Notes: generated by a model not told the origin, from the letters alone. A stretch of DNA of 64,000 nt from Succiniclasticum ruminis DSM 9236 (GCF_900112895.1 NZ_FONL01000012.1:1-64000); one strand, 5' to 3'. Shown: positions 1 through 9,270, counted from the first letter of the stretch. Numbers and translations are program-made.

Positions 1-216
1 AAGGGAAAAAGTTCACTGATGATATTTGAACGACATGCGAATCTGAAATATAAATTTGGAAATCGAAAATTCTGGGCAACCGGATATTACGTTAGTACGG
101 TAGGGCTGAATGCGCAAACCATACAGAAATATATCCGGGAACAGGATAAGATGGATCAAATGGAAGATTCGTTATTCAGTAAAGAATACGAAGACCCTTT
201 TAAGGGTAGCAAGTAG
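1..216 (+). mobile_element. tnpA: IS200/IS605-family transposase TnpA, C-terminal part (truncated by the window edge)
   Basis: The reading frame is open from base 1, so only the last 71 codons are visible and the start lies outside the window. The visible residues (GNRKFWATGYYVSTVG, then KYIREQDKMD) match the C-terminal end of Y1 HUH transposases of the IS200/IS605 family, which cut and rejoin single-stranded DNA. The Tyr in KYIREQ sits where the family carries its Y1 nucleophile. The HUH metal motif would lie upstream of the window. The tail ends in an acidic segment typical of the family, so this end looks intact, and a set of right-end hairpins follows it. Family assignment is from memory of conserved residues. 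Confidence 0.85.
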
Positions 217-246
217 TCATACCACTGCGGCTTGAACAAAGTGAAA

Positions 247-318
247 GCCAGCGTCATTTAGGCGCTGGCCTGTGTTGGGCCCTTATAGGGCTAAGCGAAC
301 CACCCCTTGAAGGGGTGG
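247..318. repeat. IS200/IS605 right-end hairpins
   Basis: Three successive inverted repeats follow tnpA. GCCAGCG at 247-253 pairs with CGCTGGC at 263-269. GCCC at 279-282 pairs with GGGC at 288-291. CCACCCCT at 300-307 pairs with AGGGGTGG at 311-318 across a 3-nt loop. Subterminal hairpins recognised by TnpA are the hallmark of IS200/IS605 ends, and the last one is the best candidate for the right end. It lies only 7 nt from the last codon of hydF. Confidence 0.6.
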
Positions 319-324
319 AAGCGA

Positions 325-1554
325 TTATACTTTTTCCGCCAGATCCGGGAACACGCTTAACGAACGTTTCAGAATCCCGTGGACATAGGCGATGCACAGT
401 CCATAGTTGGTCATAGGCACATTCTGGTCGGCGGCACAGCGGTAACGGTACTGCATTTCCCGTTCGTTCAGCATACAGCCGCCGCAGTGGATGACCAGCC
501 GGTAGGGAGACAGGTCGGCCGGGAATTCCGTGCCGCTGGTCCAGGAAAAGTTAAATTGCCTGCCGGTGAAGTCCCGGATCCATTTGGGCAGTTTTTCCGT
601 GCCGATGTCCCCGCACTGGCGGTGGTGGGTGCAGCCTTCGGAAATCAGCACACGGTCGCCGTCCTGCAGCTGTTTCAGGGCGGCTACGCCCAGCACGGCC
701 TGTGCCAGATTGCCTTTGTGACGGGCCATTAAAATGGAAAAAGAGGTAAGTTTGATTTCCTGCGGCACAGCCTGATTGACTTTCACGAACGCCTGGCTGT
801 CGGTGATGACCATCACCGGCGGTTTTTTCATGTTTTCCAGTGAACTGCCCACATTGTTTTCTTTTGTAATAACAGCAACGGCACCTCTGTCGATGATGTC
901 GCGGATGGTCTGCTGCTGGGGCAGGATGAGCCGGCCTTTGGGCGCGGCGCTGTCAATGGGTGTTACCAGCAATACATGGTCTTCCTGTTCAATTAAATCG
1001 GCACAGATGGGGAAAGGCGCCTTCTTTTGGGGAACCAGGTGGGCCAACAGTTCTTTCAGTTCCCTGATGTTTTTGCCGGTTGTGGAACTGACGGAAATCC
1101 GGGGAATAGAAGATGGGATTCGCTTATGCATTGCTTCCAAAGCAGCATTTTGCTCCGCCACATCTGCTTTTGTAAACACAACCACGCAGGACAGCTCTTT
1201 GTCCCGAATGCGCTGCAACAGTTTCAAATCTTCTTCTGTAATGCCGGCGGTGCTGTCTATGACAAGGACAGCGATGTCAGTTTTGTTTAACACCTGCAGG
1301 GATTTCTGTACGCGAAGCTGACCTAACTCGCCGGTGTCGTCGATGCCTGCGGTATCCATCATCAAAACCGGGCCTAAGGGCAAAAGTTCCATGGCTTTCA
1401 GTACCGGGTCGGTGGTAGTGCCTGGCACCTCTGCCACTACCGCCAGCTTCTGCCCGGTCAGGGCGTTGATCAGGCTGGACTTGCCCGCATTGCGTTTTCC
1501 GAACAAACCGATATGGACCCGCTCTCCTGCCGGGGTTGCGTTTAAGCTGCTCAT
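325..1554 (-). CDS. hydF: [FeFe]-hydrogenase maturation GTPase HydF
   Basis: HydF is the GTPase scaffold on which HydE and HydG build the 2Fe subcluster before its transfer to the [FeFe] hydrogenase. The 409-residue product has an N-terminal GTPase domain with the P-loop GKRNAGKSS near residue 20, a DTAG switch II and NKTD/TKAD-type base-recognition motifs. The C-terminal part carries the cluster-binding Cys/His residues (GCTHH, then HCGGC). I place the start at 1554 because GGAG lies 7 nt upstream; a longer frame reaches 1593 but has no site. No hydE, hydG or hydrogenase is visible. The gene is divergent from the glycosyltransferase at 1734, and an IS200 end touches its stop codon, which may have replaced whatever lay downstream. 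Confidence 0.93.
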   Translation of the reverse strand: MSSLNATPAGERVHIGLFGKRNAGKSSLINALTGQKLAVVAEVPGTTTDPVLKAMELLPLGPVLMMDTAGIDDTGELGQLRVQKSLQVLNKTDIAVLVIDSTAGITEEDLKLLQRIRDKELSCVVVFTKADVAEQNAALEAMHKRIPSSIPRISVSSTTGKNIRELKELLAHLVPQKKAPFPICADLIEQEDHVLLVTPIDSAAPKGRLILPQQQTIRDIIDRGAVAVITKENNVGSSLENMKKPPVMVITDSQAFVKVNQAVPQEIKLTSFSILMARHKGNLAQAVLGVAALKQLQDGDRVLISEGCTHHRQCGDIGTEKLPKWIRDFTGRQFNFSWTSGTEFPADLSPYRLVIHCGGCMLNEREMQYRYRCAADQNVPMTNYGLCIAYVHGILKRSLSVFPDLAEKV

Positions 1555-1733
1555 GTGATGCTCCGTTCTGCTGCCGTCAGGGGGCAGCACCAATAATAAT
1601 AATAAATTTATCTTTCTGTTCTTGCATATTTTACAAAGGTGATGTATAGTATAGCGTGTTTGCTACATTAAAAGCCTGGTTTAGTGACACGGGCTGGTTA
1701 TCATTATTATAACATGGGTAAAAAAAACAACAA

Positions 1734-2930
1734 ATGAATCTTCCGCCGGCGAAAAACAAAAAACTGAAGATACTGATTCTGTCTGCCCCCATCGGCAGCG
1801 GCCACCGTATGGCTGCCGCTGCGCTGGAGGAAGCCTTGCTGGGCCTGGAAAACGTGGAAGTGGTGCAGGGGAACGTGTTTGATTTTTTTCCGTCAGTCAT
1901 CGGAAAGGCGTTTCTGAAGTTTTATGAAACCGTCCTGGCGGTTTGCCCCTGGCTGTACGCTTTTTCCTACCGCTGGAGCAATCGGGACGGCGGTTCCTTG
2001 CGGATGCGCAACCTGATCAATGGATTTTTGCTGCGTCTGGGTAAATCATTTATCGAAGAGGTAAAGCCTGATGCAGTGTTCAGTACCCATGCTACGCCTA
2101 CAGGTATTCTTTCACTGTATAAACAGAAATTTGACCCCGGTCTGTGGCTGGGGGTTGTTGTGACGGATTTCACCGTGCACCGCTGGCTTGTGTGTCCGGG
2201 GGTGGACGCATATTTTGTTGCGGATGAAAAACTGTTTGGGCAGATAGGTTCTGCGGCAGGACGTTCTGAAACGCAGCCTGCGCTTTATGGCTGGGGCATT
2301 CCGGTGCGCGGCAGGTTTACGGAAAAGCAGGAACTTGCAACAGTACGTGGTGAAGCACGCAGCAGGTTTGGCTGGTCTGAGGATGCCTTTGTCTGCCTGC
2401 TGGCAGGTGGAGGCGGCGGTATGCTGCCCATGGAAGAGATTGTGAGAAGCCTGCAAAACGAAAAGTTTAAAGATATTTATGTAGTCGCGGTTACGGGGCA
2501 CAACGACGGGCTGCGCAAGAAACTGGAAGCAATGCAAAAAGGGTTTTCGAAGCGTGAGGCCGATGACAGTATCTCCCGTCTGACGGTACTCGGCTTTACC
2601 GATGAAATGCCGCAGCTGATGCAGGCGGCGGATGTGGTCATTACCAAAGCCGGCGGCGTATCTCTTGCGGAATGCCTGGAGTGCGGAGCGAATATTTTGA
2701 TTTATCATCCTCTGCCCGGGCAGGAACAGGGGAACACGGTGTTTTTACATCAGGAGTATGGCGCTGCGGCAGTAACGGATATCCGGCAACTGGACGATTA
2801 TCTGGAACGTGAGAAGAAGGTTTCTCTTTCGGAACGGCTGCAAAGGCAGAAAATGCGGAAGCAGCGTTACGGACACCGGGCCGCGGCGGGGCGGATCGCG
2901 GAACTCACGGACAAACTTCGGGGTCGCTGA
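1734..2930 (+). CDS. UgtP/MGDG-synthase-like glycosyltransferase (GT28 type)
   Basis: Probable membrane-associated glycolipid glycosyltransferase using a nucleotide sugar and diacylglycerol or a related lipid acceptor. The 398-residue product begins with the LILSAPIGSGH signature of the MGDG-synthase N-terminal domain. Mid-protein come THATPTG and VVTDFTVHRWLVCPGVD, and the C-terminal nucleotide-sugar domain has LLAGGGGGM, then KAGGVSLAECLECG and HPLPGQEQGN (the GT-B motif of MurG/UgtP relatives). Length and domain order are normal for the family. No good Shine-Dalgarno is visible before the ATG; an AT-rich stretch with TATTAT near 1706 lies just upstream. The acceptor cannot be deduced. It is alone between hydF and dprA. 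Confidence 0.85.
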   Translation: MNLPPAKNKKLKILILSAPIGSGHRMAAAALEEALLGLENVEVVQGNVFDFFPSVIGKAFLKFYETVLAVCPWLYAFSYRWSNRDGGSLRMRNLINGFLLRLGKSFIEEVKPDAVFSTHATPTGILSLYKQKFDPGLWLGVVVTDFTVHRWLVCPGVDAYFVADEKLFGQIGSAAGRSETQPALYGWGIPVRGRFTEKQELATVRGEARSRFGWSEDAFVCLLAGGGGGMLPMEEIVRSLQNEKFKDIYVVAVTGHNDGLRKKLEAMQKGFSKREADDSISRLTVLGFTDEMPQLMQAADVVITKAGGVSLAECLECGANILIYHPLPGQEQGNTVFLHQEYGAAAVTDIRQLDDYLEREKKVSLSERLQRQKMRKQRYGHRAAAGRIAELTDKLRGR

Positions 2931-3025
2931 TTTTTGTCCGTATTTCTGCTGCGCTGCTGATGTATGTTTCTTCCGGATATTTTACGGCTTTTGTACTATT
3001 TAATGAAGAAAAAACGAAAAACACA

Positions 3026-3055
3026 TTGACTTTATGACAGCCGTTGTGCTATGTA
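3026..3055 (+). promoter_or_regulatory. Candidate sigma-A promoter of dprA
   Basis: TTGACT at 3026-3031 is followed 18 nt later by TATGTA at 3050-3055, about 85 nt before dprA. A 15-bp stretch at 3118-3132 overlapping the dprA ribosome binding region resembles a CodY box (see findings). Confidence 0.5.
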
Positions 3056-3141
3056 TATTAAAGTAACCTTATTTTTCATGACACTATAAAATTCAATATT
3101 TCATATAAAGGGCACCCAAATTTCAGAAAAGAGGCGGTTTA

Positions 3142-4248
3142 ATGGATCGATTTTACTGGGCTGCACTGGGAGCTGCCAAAGGGGTTGATACGGCGCGTCT
3201 GCTTGCGCTGGTCAGGTCTTTTGGCAGCCCACAGGATCTGTATGAAGCGGAGGAAGCGGATATTCTTGCCACGGGAATCCTTTCGCCGGAACGTACTGCG
3301 AAATTTGTTGAAAGCATCAGGAAGAACAGAAGGCTTCCGGAAATGTTGCAGGAGCAATGTGAACGGTTACACATTTCTGTTGTTACTGTCGTCAGTTCCG
3401 CATATCCGGAACGTCTGAAGCGGATTCTGCGCCCACCGGCAGTTTTGTATGTGAAAGGAACACTGCCGGATTGCCGGTACAGCATAGGTATGGCAGGTTC
3501 CCGCCTGGCGGATGCCTATGGCAAAAAGGCAGCGGCCTGCTTTGGCAGGGCTCTGGCAGAAGCCGGGGTGATCATTGTCAGCGGAGGCGCAAAAGGCATC
3601 GACACAGCTTCCCATGAAGGGGCGCTGCAGGGTGGGGGAAAAACGGTGGCAGTACTGGGCTGCGGCCCGGATATTGTTTATCCGCCTGAGAACCATAGGC
3701 TGTTTGAAAAAATCGAAGCGAACGGCGCGCTTGTTTCCGAGTATCCGCCCGGAACCCGGCCGGACAGGTTTCGTTTTCCGGAGCGCAACCGGATTATCAG
3801 CGGTATCTGCCAGGGCGTTGTGCTCGTGCAGGCTGCGAAGCGGAGCGGGGCGTTGATCACGGCAGAGTTTGCCATGGATGAAGGGCGCGAGGTGTTCTGT
3901 GTTCCCGGCAATATCTTTACAGATAAAAGCGCCGGGCCCCACCGGCTGATCAAGGCGGGGGCGCGTCTGGCTGATTCTCCGCAGGATATCCTGGAAGAGG
4001 TCTTTCCGGAATTATGCGGAAGCGCCCATTCCAATCTTTTTACGGGGCTTAACGGCGCGGCGCCGTTGGGCAAATGCTCCGGAGAACAGCAGAAGATACT
4101 GGACCTGCTGACCCGGGGGCCCCAGACGCTGGAGCAACTGGTAGCGGCAGCCGGTTTCGGCGTTGGAGAGGCCAGCGTCATGCTGCTGGAACTGCAGATG
4201 AAAGGCTTTGTGCAGATGAATGCCGCGCAGCGGTATTTTCTCATCTGA
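3142..4248 (+). CDS. dprA: DNA processing protein DprA (Smf)
   Basis: DprA binds incoming single-stranded DNA and loads RecA during natural transformation. The 368-residue product has an N-terminal helical segment, then a Rossmann-like core with GMAGSR, SGGAKGIDTASHEGAL, VLGCGPDIVYPPEN and SEYPPGTRPDRFRFPERNR, and a C-terminal winged-helix segment (from about residue 315) common in longer DprA proteins. AGAGGCGG precedes the ATG. It is the first gene of the Firmicute-type block dprA-topA-trmFO-xerC-codY. No other competence gene is visible, so whether the host is transformable cannot be judged. Confidence 0.95.
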   Translation: MDRFYWAALGAAKGVDTARLLALVRSFGSPQDLYEAEEADILATGILSPERTAKFVESIRKNRRLPEMLQEQCERLHISVVTVVSSAYPERLKRILRPPAVLYVKGTLPDCRYSIGMAGSRLADAYGKKAAACFGRALAEAGVIIVSGGAKGIDTASHEGALQGGGKTVAVLGCGPDIVYPPENHRLFEKIEANGALVSEYPPGTRPDRFRFPERNRIISGICQGVVLVQAAKRSGALITAEFAMDEGREVFCVPGNIFTDKSAGPHRLIKAGARLADSPQDILEEVFPELCGSAHSNLFTGLNGAAPLGKCSGEQQKILDLLTRGPQTLEQLVAAAGFGVGEASVMLLELQMKGFVQMNAAQRYFLI

Positions 4249-4353
4249 TTAAGCTGATTGTTTTAATCAGCGCAGTGATTGCCGGCTGTAACCACCAGCA
4301 CGCGGATTGTTTTTGAATCGGTTAATTACCCGAATCATTTTATGGGAGGATAT

Positions 4354-6594
4354 ATGAAGAAGAATCTGATTATTGTTGAATCACCGACTAAATCCAAGAC
4401 GATTACCAGGTTTTTAGGTAAGAATTATGCAGTAAAAGCATCTATGGGTCACTTGCGTGACCTGCCCAAGAGTACGCTGGGCGTGGATGTCGAGAATGAT
4501 TTCACGCCGAAGTACATCAATATCCGGGGCAAGGGGGATCTGATCCGCGAGTTAAAAGCGGAAGCGGCCAAAGCAGATAAAGTGTATCTGGCAACTGACC
4601 CTGACCGGGAAGGGGAAGCAATCAGCTGGCATCTGGCCCACATCCTGGGACTGGACGATAAGTCTCCCTGCCGGATAGAGTTTCATGAGATCACCTCCGG
4701 CGCGGTTAAGGAGGCGCTGAAACATCCCCGCCCCATAAACATGGCGATGGTGGACGCACAGCAGACACGCCGCATCATTGACCGTCTGGTAGGGTATAAG
4801 CTGAGCCCGCTGCTTTGGCGCAAGGTGCGCAAAGGCCTGAGCGCCGGCCGTGTGCAGTCCGTGGCAGTGAAGATCATTGCGGACCGGGACAAGGTTATTG
4901 ATGAATTCGTTCCGGAAGAGTTCTGGACGATTAAGACAAAGCTGCGTGAGGAAGCCGGGGCTCCTTTGTTTGAGGCGGAAGCTGTCAAAAAGGACGGCAA
5001 TAAGCTGGAAATGCACAATGCCCGGGAAGCGCTGGCAGTGGAAAACGATCTGAAACAGGCGGCCTATAAGGTGGAAGCTGCCTTCCGTAAAAAAGTTTCC
5101 CGTCGTGCGCTGCCGCCGTTCACCACCAGCACGCTCCAGCAGGAAGCTTCCCATAAGCTGAACTTCACGACCCGCCGGACCATGATGGTGGCCCAGCAGC
5201 TGTATGAAGGCATCAGTATCGGCAAGAGTTCTGCCGGTCTGATTACGTATATGAGAACGGACTCCACCCGTCTGGCAGCAGAGGCTGTAGACGCAGTCCG
5301 TGAACTGGTAAAGCAGGATTTCGGCGACAAATACTGTCCGGAAAAGCCCAATGTGTTCAGTAATAAGAGCAATGCCCAGGACGCTCACGAGGCTATCCGT
5401 CCCACTTCCATCGAAAGAAAGCCGGAGGAAATAGAGCCGTTCCTGACAAAAGAGCAGTACCGTCTGTACAAACTGATCTGGGACCGGACCGTTGCCAGCC
5501 AGATGGCTCCGGCGGAATTTGAACAGACCGCGCTGACCATCGGAGCCGGTGCCTACGAATTAAAAGCAACAGGCTCTGTCATGACCTTTGACGGCCATCT
5601 GTGCCTGGCGGATAAGAAAGACCTGAATGCGGAGAAGCAGACCGAAGTACCCTTTATTAAATCCGGTACTGTGCTGACTTTATATAAAGTACTGCCCGGT
5701 GAACAGCATTTTACCGAGCCCCCGGCACATTACACGGAAGCTTCCCTGGTCAGGAAAATGGAAGAGGAAGGAATCGGACGTCCTTCCACGTATTCGCCTA
5801 TTATCCAGACGATCCAGACCCGGGGTTATGTAGTCCGGGATGGTAAAAAGCTGATGGCGACTGAGTTAGGTGTCAAAGTGGCGGACATGCTGACGGGTCA
5901 TTTCGGTGATATCATCAACATCCCGTATTCTGCCCGTATGGAGAATGAACTGGATGCGATTGCGGCCCATCAGGTGGAAAAGGAAAAAACGCTTGCCGAT
6001 TTTTACAAACCTTTTGAACAGTTGCTGGAAGAAGCGGACCGGGTGATTCCCAAGGATCCGCCTCCGTTGCAGTTAAGTGGTGAAAAGTGTGAACTGTGCG
6101 GCAAGGACATGGTCATCCGCGAAGGCCGGTTCGGCAAATTCCAGGCCTGCTCGGGTTTCCCCCAGTGCCATAATACCAAACCGCTGCTGGTAACAATCGG
6201 TGTGCCCTGTCCCAAGTGCGGCGGCGAGGTGACGCAGCGCCGGACTAAAACGGGCCGCGTCTTCTATGGTTGTGAACATTATCCGGAATGCGATTTTACT
6301 TCCTGGGACAGACCTACCGACAAACCCTGTCCGGTTTGCGGTAAGCAGTTGCTGGAGCGGACAGAGGGCAATGGCAGGATAAAATATTTTTGTTCTGATC
6401 CGGAATGCACCAATGCCGCGCCTAAGCGTGTGGGTCGAAGAAAAAAGGTGACAACGGCCTCGCTTATTGAGGGTGAAACCGCGGATACAGAAAAGAAAAC
6501 AGCGAAAAGAAAAACGGCAAAAAAGAAACGTACAAAGAAAACCGGTTCCAGGAAAAAAGGTGCCGGGAATGCCGTAAAAAAAGCGGAAGAATAA
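4354..6594 (+). CDS. topA: DNA topoisomerase I (type IA)
   Basis: TopA relaxes negative supercoils by a transient 5'-phosphotyrosine break. The Toprim domain opens the protein (IIVESPTKSKTI, then TDPDREGEAISWHL). The catalytic Tyr is residue 299 in SAGLITYMRTDSTRL. Three C-terminal zinc-ribbon repeats follow (CELCGKD...CSGFPQC, CPKCGGE...CEHYPEC, CPVCGKQ...CSDPEC). The last 45 residues or so are a Lys/Thr/Arg-rich low-complexity tail. I place the start at 4354 because GGGAGGA lies 4 nt upstream; a longer frame to 4279 has no support. Total length is 746 residues. It follows dprA by 105 nt in the conserved block. Confidence 0.97.
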   Translation: MKKNLIIVESPTKSKTITRFLGKNYAVKASMGHLRDLPKSTLGVDVENDFTPKYINIRGKGDLIRELKAEAAKADKVYLATDPDREGEAISWHLAHILGLDDKSPCRIEFHEITSGAVKEALKHPRPINMAMVDAQQTRRIIDRLVGYKLSPLLWRKVRKGLSAGRVQSVAVKIIADRDKVIDEFVPEEFWTIKTKLREEAGAPLFEAEAVKKDGNKLEMHNAREALAVENDLKQAAYKVEAAFRKKVSRRALPPFTTSTLQQEASHKLNFTTRRTMMVAQQLYEGISIGKSSAGLITYMRTDSTRLAAEAVDAVRELVKQDFGDKYCPEKPNVFSNKSNAQDAHEAIRPTSIERKPEEIEPFLTKEQYRLYKLIWDRTVASQMAPAEFEQTALTIGAGAYELKATGSVMTFDGHLCLADKKDLNAEKQTEVPFIKSGTVLTLYKVLPGEQHFTEPPAHYTEASLVRKMEEEGIGRPSTYSPIIQTIQTRGYVVRDGKKLMATELGVKVADMLTGHFGDIINIPYSARMENELDAIAAHQVEKEKTLADFYKPFEQLLEEADRVIPKDPPPLQLSGEKCELCGKDMVIREGRFGKFQACSGFPQCHNTKPLLVTIGVPCPKCGGEVTQRRTKTGRVFYGCEHYPECDFTSWDRPTDKPCPVCGKQLLERTEGNGRIKYFCSDPECTNAAPKRVGRRKKVTTASLIEGETADTEKKTAKRKTAKKKRTKKTGSRKKGAGNAVKKAEE

Positions 6595-6702
6595 ACGGCG
6601 CGACTTTAATGTATTCGTAAAGTATGCGAAGCATTGTTTAAAAGAGTCTGCAGCAGCAGACCGTATTGTGTATTTAAATAACTGAAGAAGCGGTTTAATC
6701 TG

Positions 6703-6736
6703 CAGGAGGATGAGAGTCAGCCCATCCTCCTGTCCA
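6703..6736 (+). terminator. Candidate terminator hairpin after topA
   Basis: CAGGAGGATG at 6703-6712 pairs with CATCCTCCTG at 6723-6732 across a 10-nt loop, followed by a short T-containing stretch. The weak U tract means it could also be an mRNA processing hairpin. Confidence 0.4.
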
Positions 6737-6804
6737 TTTTCTGAAAAACCGCAGGACACAGGTTTTCGGCGTTTATATCATAATTCAGTTGTGACGGGGA
6801 GAAC

Positions 6805-8157
6805 ATGATGGAACAGTTTATAAATTCGAGCCGGCCGGTCCATGTTATCGGGGCCGGTCTCGCGGGAAGCGAAGCAACCTGGCAGCTTGTCCGCCGGGGC
6901 ATACCGGTCATCCTGCATGAAATGCGCCCGGGCAAATCCAGCCCGGCACACAAAACAGAATTCTTTGCGGAACTGGTTTGCAGCAACTCTTTCCGGGCTG
7001 CCAACGTAGAAAACGCAGTAGGTCTCCTGAAAGAAGAGATGCGCAGGCTGGACTCCATAATTATGAAAGCTGCCGACGCCAACCGGGTCCCGGCAGGAGG
7101 CGCCCTGGCGGTAGACAGGGACATGTTTGCGAAAGCGATCACGACCTTTATCCGGGAGCATCCGCTGGTAACGGTGGTGGAAGAAGAAGTGACAGAACCG
7201 GAAAATCTGGACGGCCTGGTGATTTTTGCCAGCGGCCCTTTGACTTCCCCGGCCCTGAGTGAAGCGATCCGGCGCATCATCAAGGCAGAGTATCTGCATT
7301 TCTTTGACGCGGCGGCCCCTATTGTGGAAGGGGATTCACTGGATTACGATATTATTTACCGCGCTTCCCGTTATGATAAAGGGGAGGCGGCGTATCTTAA
7401 CTGTCCTTTTTATACAAAAGAAGAGTACCTGGCGTTTTATGAAGCCTTAAAAGAAGCGGAAACTGCTGAAGTCAAAGATTTTGAACATAATGTGTTTGAA
7501 GGCTGCATGCCCATTGAAGAGATGGCATACCGGGGTGAGGACACCATGCGTTTCGGGCCTCTGAAGCCCATTGGTCTCAGGGATCCCCGAACGGGGCAGG
7601 AAGCCTACGCGGTCGTACAGCTTCGGCAGGACAACGCGGCGGGCACGCTGTACAATCTGGTAGGATTCCAGACCCACCTGAAATGGCCGGAACAGAAACG
7701 GGTGTTCCGTATGATCCCCGGTCTGGAAAATGCGGAGTTTGTGCGTTACGGCGTGATGCATAAAAACACATACCTGAATTCGCCCCAATTGCTGAATGCG
7801 GATTTCCGCCTGCGGACAAATCCCAGGTTCTTTTTTGCCGGACAGATGACGGGGGTAGAGGGGTATGTGGAATCTGCAGCGTCCGGCCTGATGGTTGGCA
7901 TTCAGGCTGCCTGCGCGCTGCAGGGGCTTCCCCCTGTTGATTTCCCGGAAGTTACGGCCATGGGTGCGCTGGCTCATTATATCAGCAATCCTGCCGTTAG
8001 TGACTTCCAGCCTATGAATGTGAATTACGGCATCATGCCGCCCCTGGAAAAAAGAGTGCGCAAAAGAAGATTCCGGAATGAACTGTTGTCCCAGAGAGCT
8101 CTGCAGGCGTTTGGACAGGTGACGGAACGGTGTTCCGGGCTGGGGAACAGAGAATAA
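6805..8157 (+). CDS. trmFO: Folate/FAD-dependent tRNA (uracil-54-C5)-methyltransferase TrmFO
   Basis: TrmFO makes ribothymidine at position 54 of the tRNA T-loop using methylenetetrahydrofolate and FAD. The FAD-binding motif [17 protein letters not shown] lies near residue 12, followed by [21 protein letters not shown] and [10 protein letters not shown]. The C-terminal [16 protein letters not shown] motif is diagnostic of the family (GidA relatives). Length is 450 residues, as expected. GGGGAG lies just upstream; two adjacent ATG codons (6805 and 6808) could both serve. It lies between topA and xerC exactly as gid/trmFO does in Bacillus. Confidence 0.96.
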   Translation: MMEQFINSSRPVHVIGAGLAGSEATWQLVRRGIPVILHEMRPGKSSPAHKTEFFAELVCSNSFRAANVENAVGLLKEEMRRLDSIIMKAADANRVPAGGALAVDRDMFAKAITTFIREHPLVTVVEEEVTEPENLDGLVIFASGPLTSPALSEAIRRIIKAEYLHFFDAAAPIVEGDSLDYDIIYRASRYDKGEAAYLNCPFYTKEEYLAFYEALKEAETAEVKDFEHNVFEGCMPIEEMAYRGEDTMRFGPLKPIGLRDPRTGQEAYAVVQLRQDNAAGTLYNLVGFQTHLKWPEQKRVFRMIPGLENAEFVRYGVMHKNTYLNSPQLLNADFRLRTNPRFFFAGQMTGVEGYVESAASGLMVGIQAACALQGLPPVDFPEVTAMGALAHYISNPAVSDFQPMNVNYGIMPPLEKRVRKRRFRNELLSQRALQAFGQVTERCSGLGNRE

Positions 8158-8352
8158 GAAGAGCCGTTCATTTTTCTGAAAGAACACTGCTTTTGAATAT
8201 TCGAAAAATTCATATTAAGTTCAAAAAAATAAATTTGCTTATTTTCTAAACTCGTGGTAGTATGTGGTAGTATAGAGCAAGTTGATTTTACAGTTATAAA
8301 ATAAATCTTATCTCGTTATATTCGGTTTATGGTTTCCAGGGGAGTGAATTTT

Positions 8353-9270
8353 TTGTCGCAAGCAGAGCTGCGCAAAGAATGGACTGAAAAATTTTATACT
8401 TATTTACTGGTTGAAAAGAACGGTTCCAGGCTGACCGGTGAGAATTACCGGAGGGATATATCCGATTTCGAACAGTTTATGGCTGCCAAAGCTGGAGCGG
8501 ACTTTAACTGGAATGAGGTTCAGGTCATTCATATCCGTTCCTATCTTGCCTGGCTCAATCACGAGAACTACGCAAGACGAACCATTGCAAGACGGATTTC
8601 GTCCCTGCGTTCTTTCTACAAGTTTTTACTGCGGGAAGAGTACGTTGGTCAGAATCCATTTACCAAGGTCCGTACGCCGAAACTGGACAAAAGGCTGCCG
8701 GTTTTTCTGGAAGAAACGGAAATCGATTCCCTGCTGGACCTGCCAGATGCTACACCGTTAGGATTGCGTGACCAGGCAGTTCTGGAGATGCTGTATGCCA
8801 CCGGCTGCCGTGTGTCGGAACTGGCAGGCCTGCGGCTGGCAGACGTGGATCTGAGCGGTCTTTTTGTCCTGTTGCATGGCAAAGGCAATAAGGACCGCAT
8901 CGTGCCAATCGGGCATACCTGTAAAGACGCGTTTCTCCGTTATTATGCGCAAAGCAGGTCAGTTTTGATGGCGAAATATCATGTGGACGAGCATCAGTAT
9001 GTCTTTGTGAACAACCGGGGAGGAGCGCTGACCGACCGGAGTGTCCGCCGGATTCTGGACAAGTATGTGCAGAAGCTGGCACTGCAGAAAAACGTCAGTC
9101 CTCATACGATTCGTCATACATTTGCTACCCATTTACTGGAACACGGAGCGGATTTGCGTGCGGTACAGGAACTGTTAGGGCATGCAAGCCTTTCTACGAC
9201 CCAGATATATACCCATATTACCAACGAGAGAATCAATAAAGTGTATCAGAAAAATTTCCCCAGAGCGTAA
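8353..9270 (+). CDS. xerC: Tyrosine recombinase XerC (CodV)
   Basis: Site-specific recombinase resolving chromosome dimers at dif. The N-terminal SAM-like domain covers roughly residues 10-95 and the catalytic domain follows. The catalytic set is visible: Arg in TGCRVSELAGL, Lys in GKGNKDRIVP, HTIRHTFATH, GHASLSTTQIYTH with the nucleophile Tyr about 20 residues from the C-terminus. I prefer the TTG start at 8353 because AGGGGAG (8338-8344) lies 8 nt upstream. The in-frame ATG at 8329 lies upstream of that site. The gene precedes codY by 32 nt, matching codV in Bacillus, but clpQ and clpY, normally between them, are absent. Confidence 0.93.
   Translation: MSQAELRKEWTEKFYTYLLVEKNGSRLTGENYRRDISDFEQFMAAKAGADFNWNEVQVIHIRSYLAWLNHENYARRTIARRISSLRSFYKFLLREEYVGQNPFTKVRTPKLDKRLPVFLEETEIDSLLDLPDATPLGLRDQAVLEMLYATGCRVSELAGLRLADVDLSGLFVLLHGKGNKDRIVPIGHTCKDAFLRYYAQSRSVLMAKYHVDEHQYVFVNNRGGALTDRSVRRILDKYVQKLALQKNVSPHTIRHTFATHLLEHGADLRAVQELLGHASLSTTQIYTHITNERINKVYQKNFPRA

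Noticed and set aside
1714-1737. Seven-codon leader peptide before the glycosyltransferase
   Set aside because: No ribosome site, no regulatory codons and no paired hairpins; probably chance.
2112-2708. 198-codon antisense frame opposite the glycosyltransferase gene
   Set aside because: Same reasoning: complete overlap with a conserved gene and no supporting signals.
4552-5388. 278-codon antisense frame opposite topA
   Set aside because: Covers the conserved TopA core and encodes an implausible Phe/His/Arg-rich sequence.
8170-8184. CodY-box-like palindrome between trmFO and xerC
   Set aside because: Four mismatches to the 15-bp consensus, and the sequence is AT-rich; below what I would report as a site.
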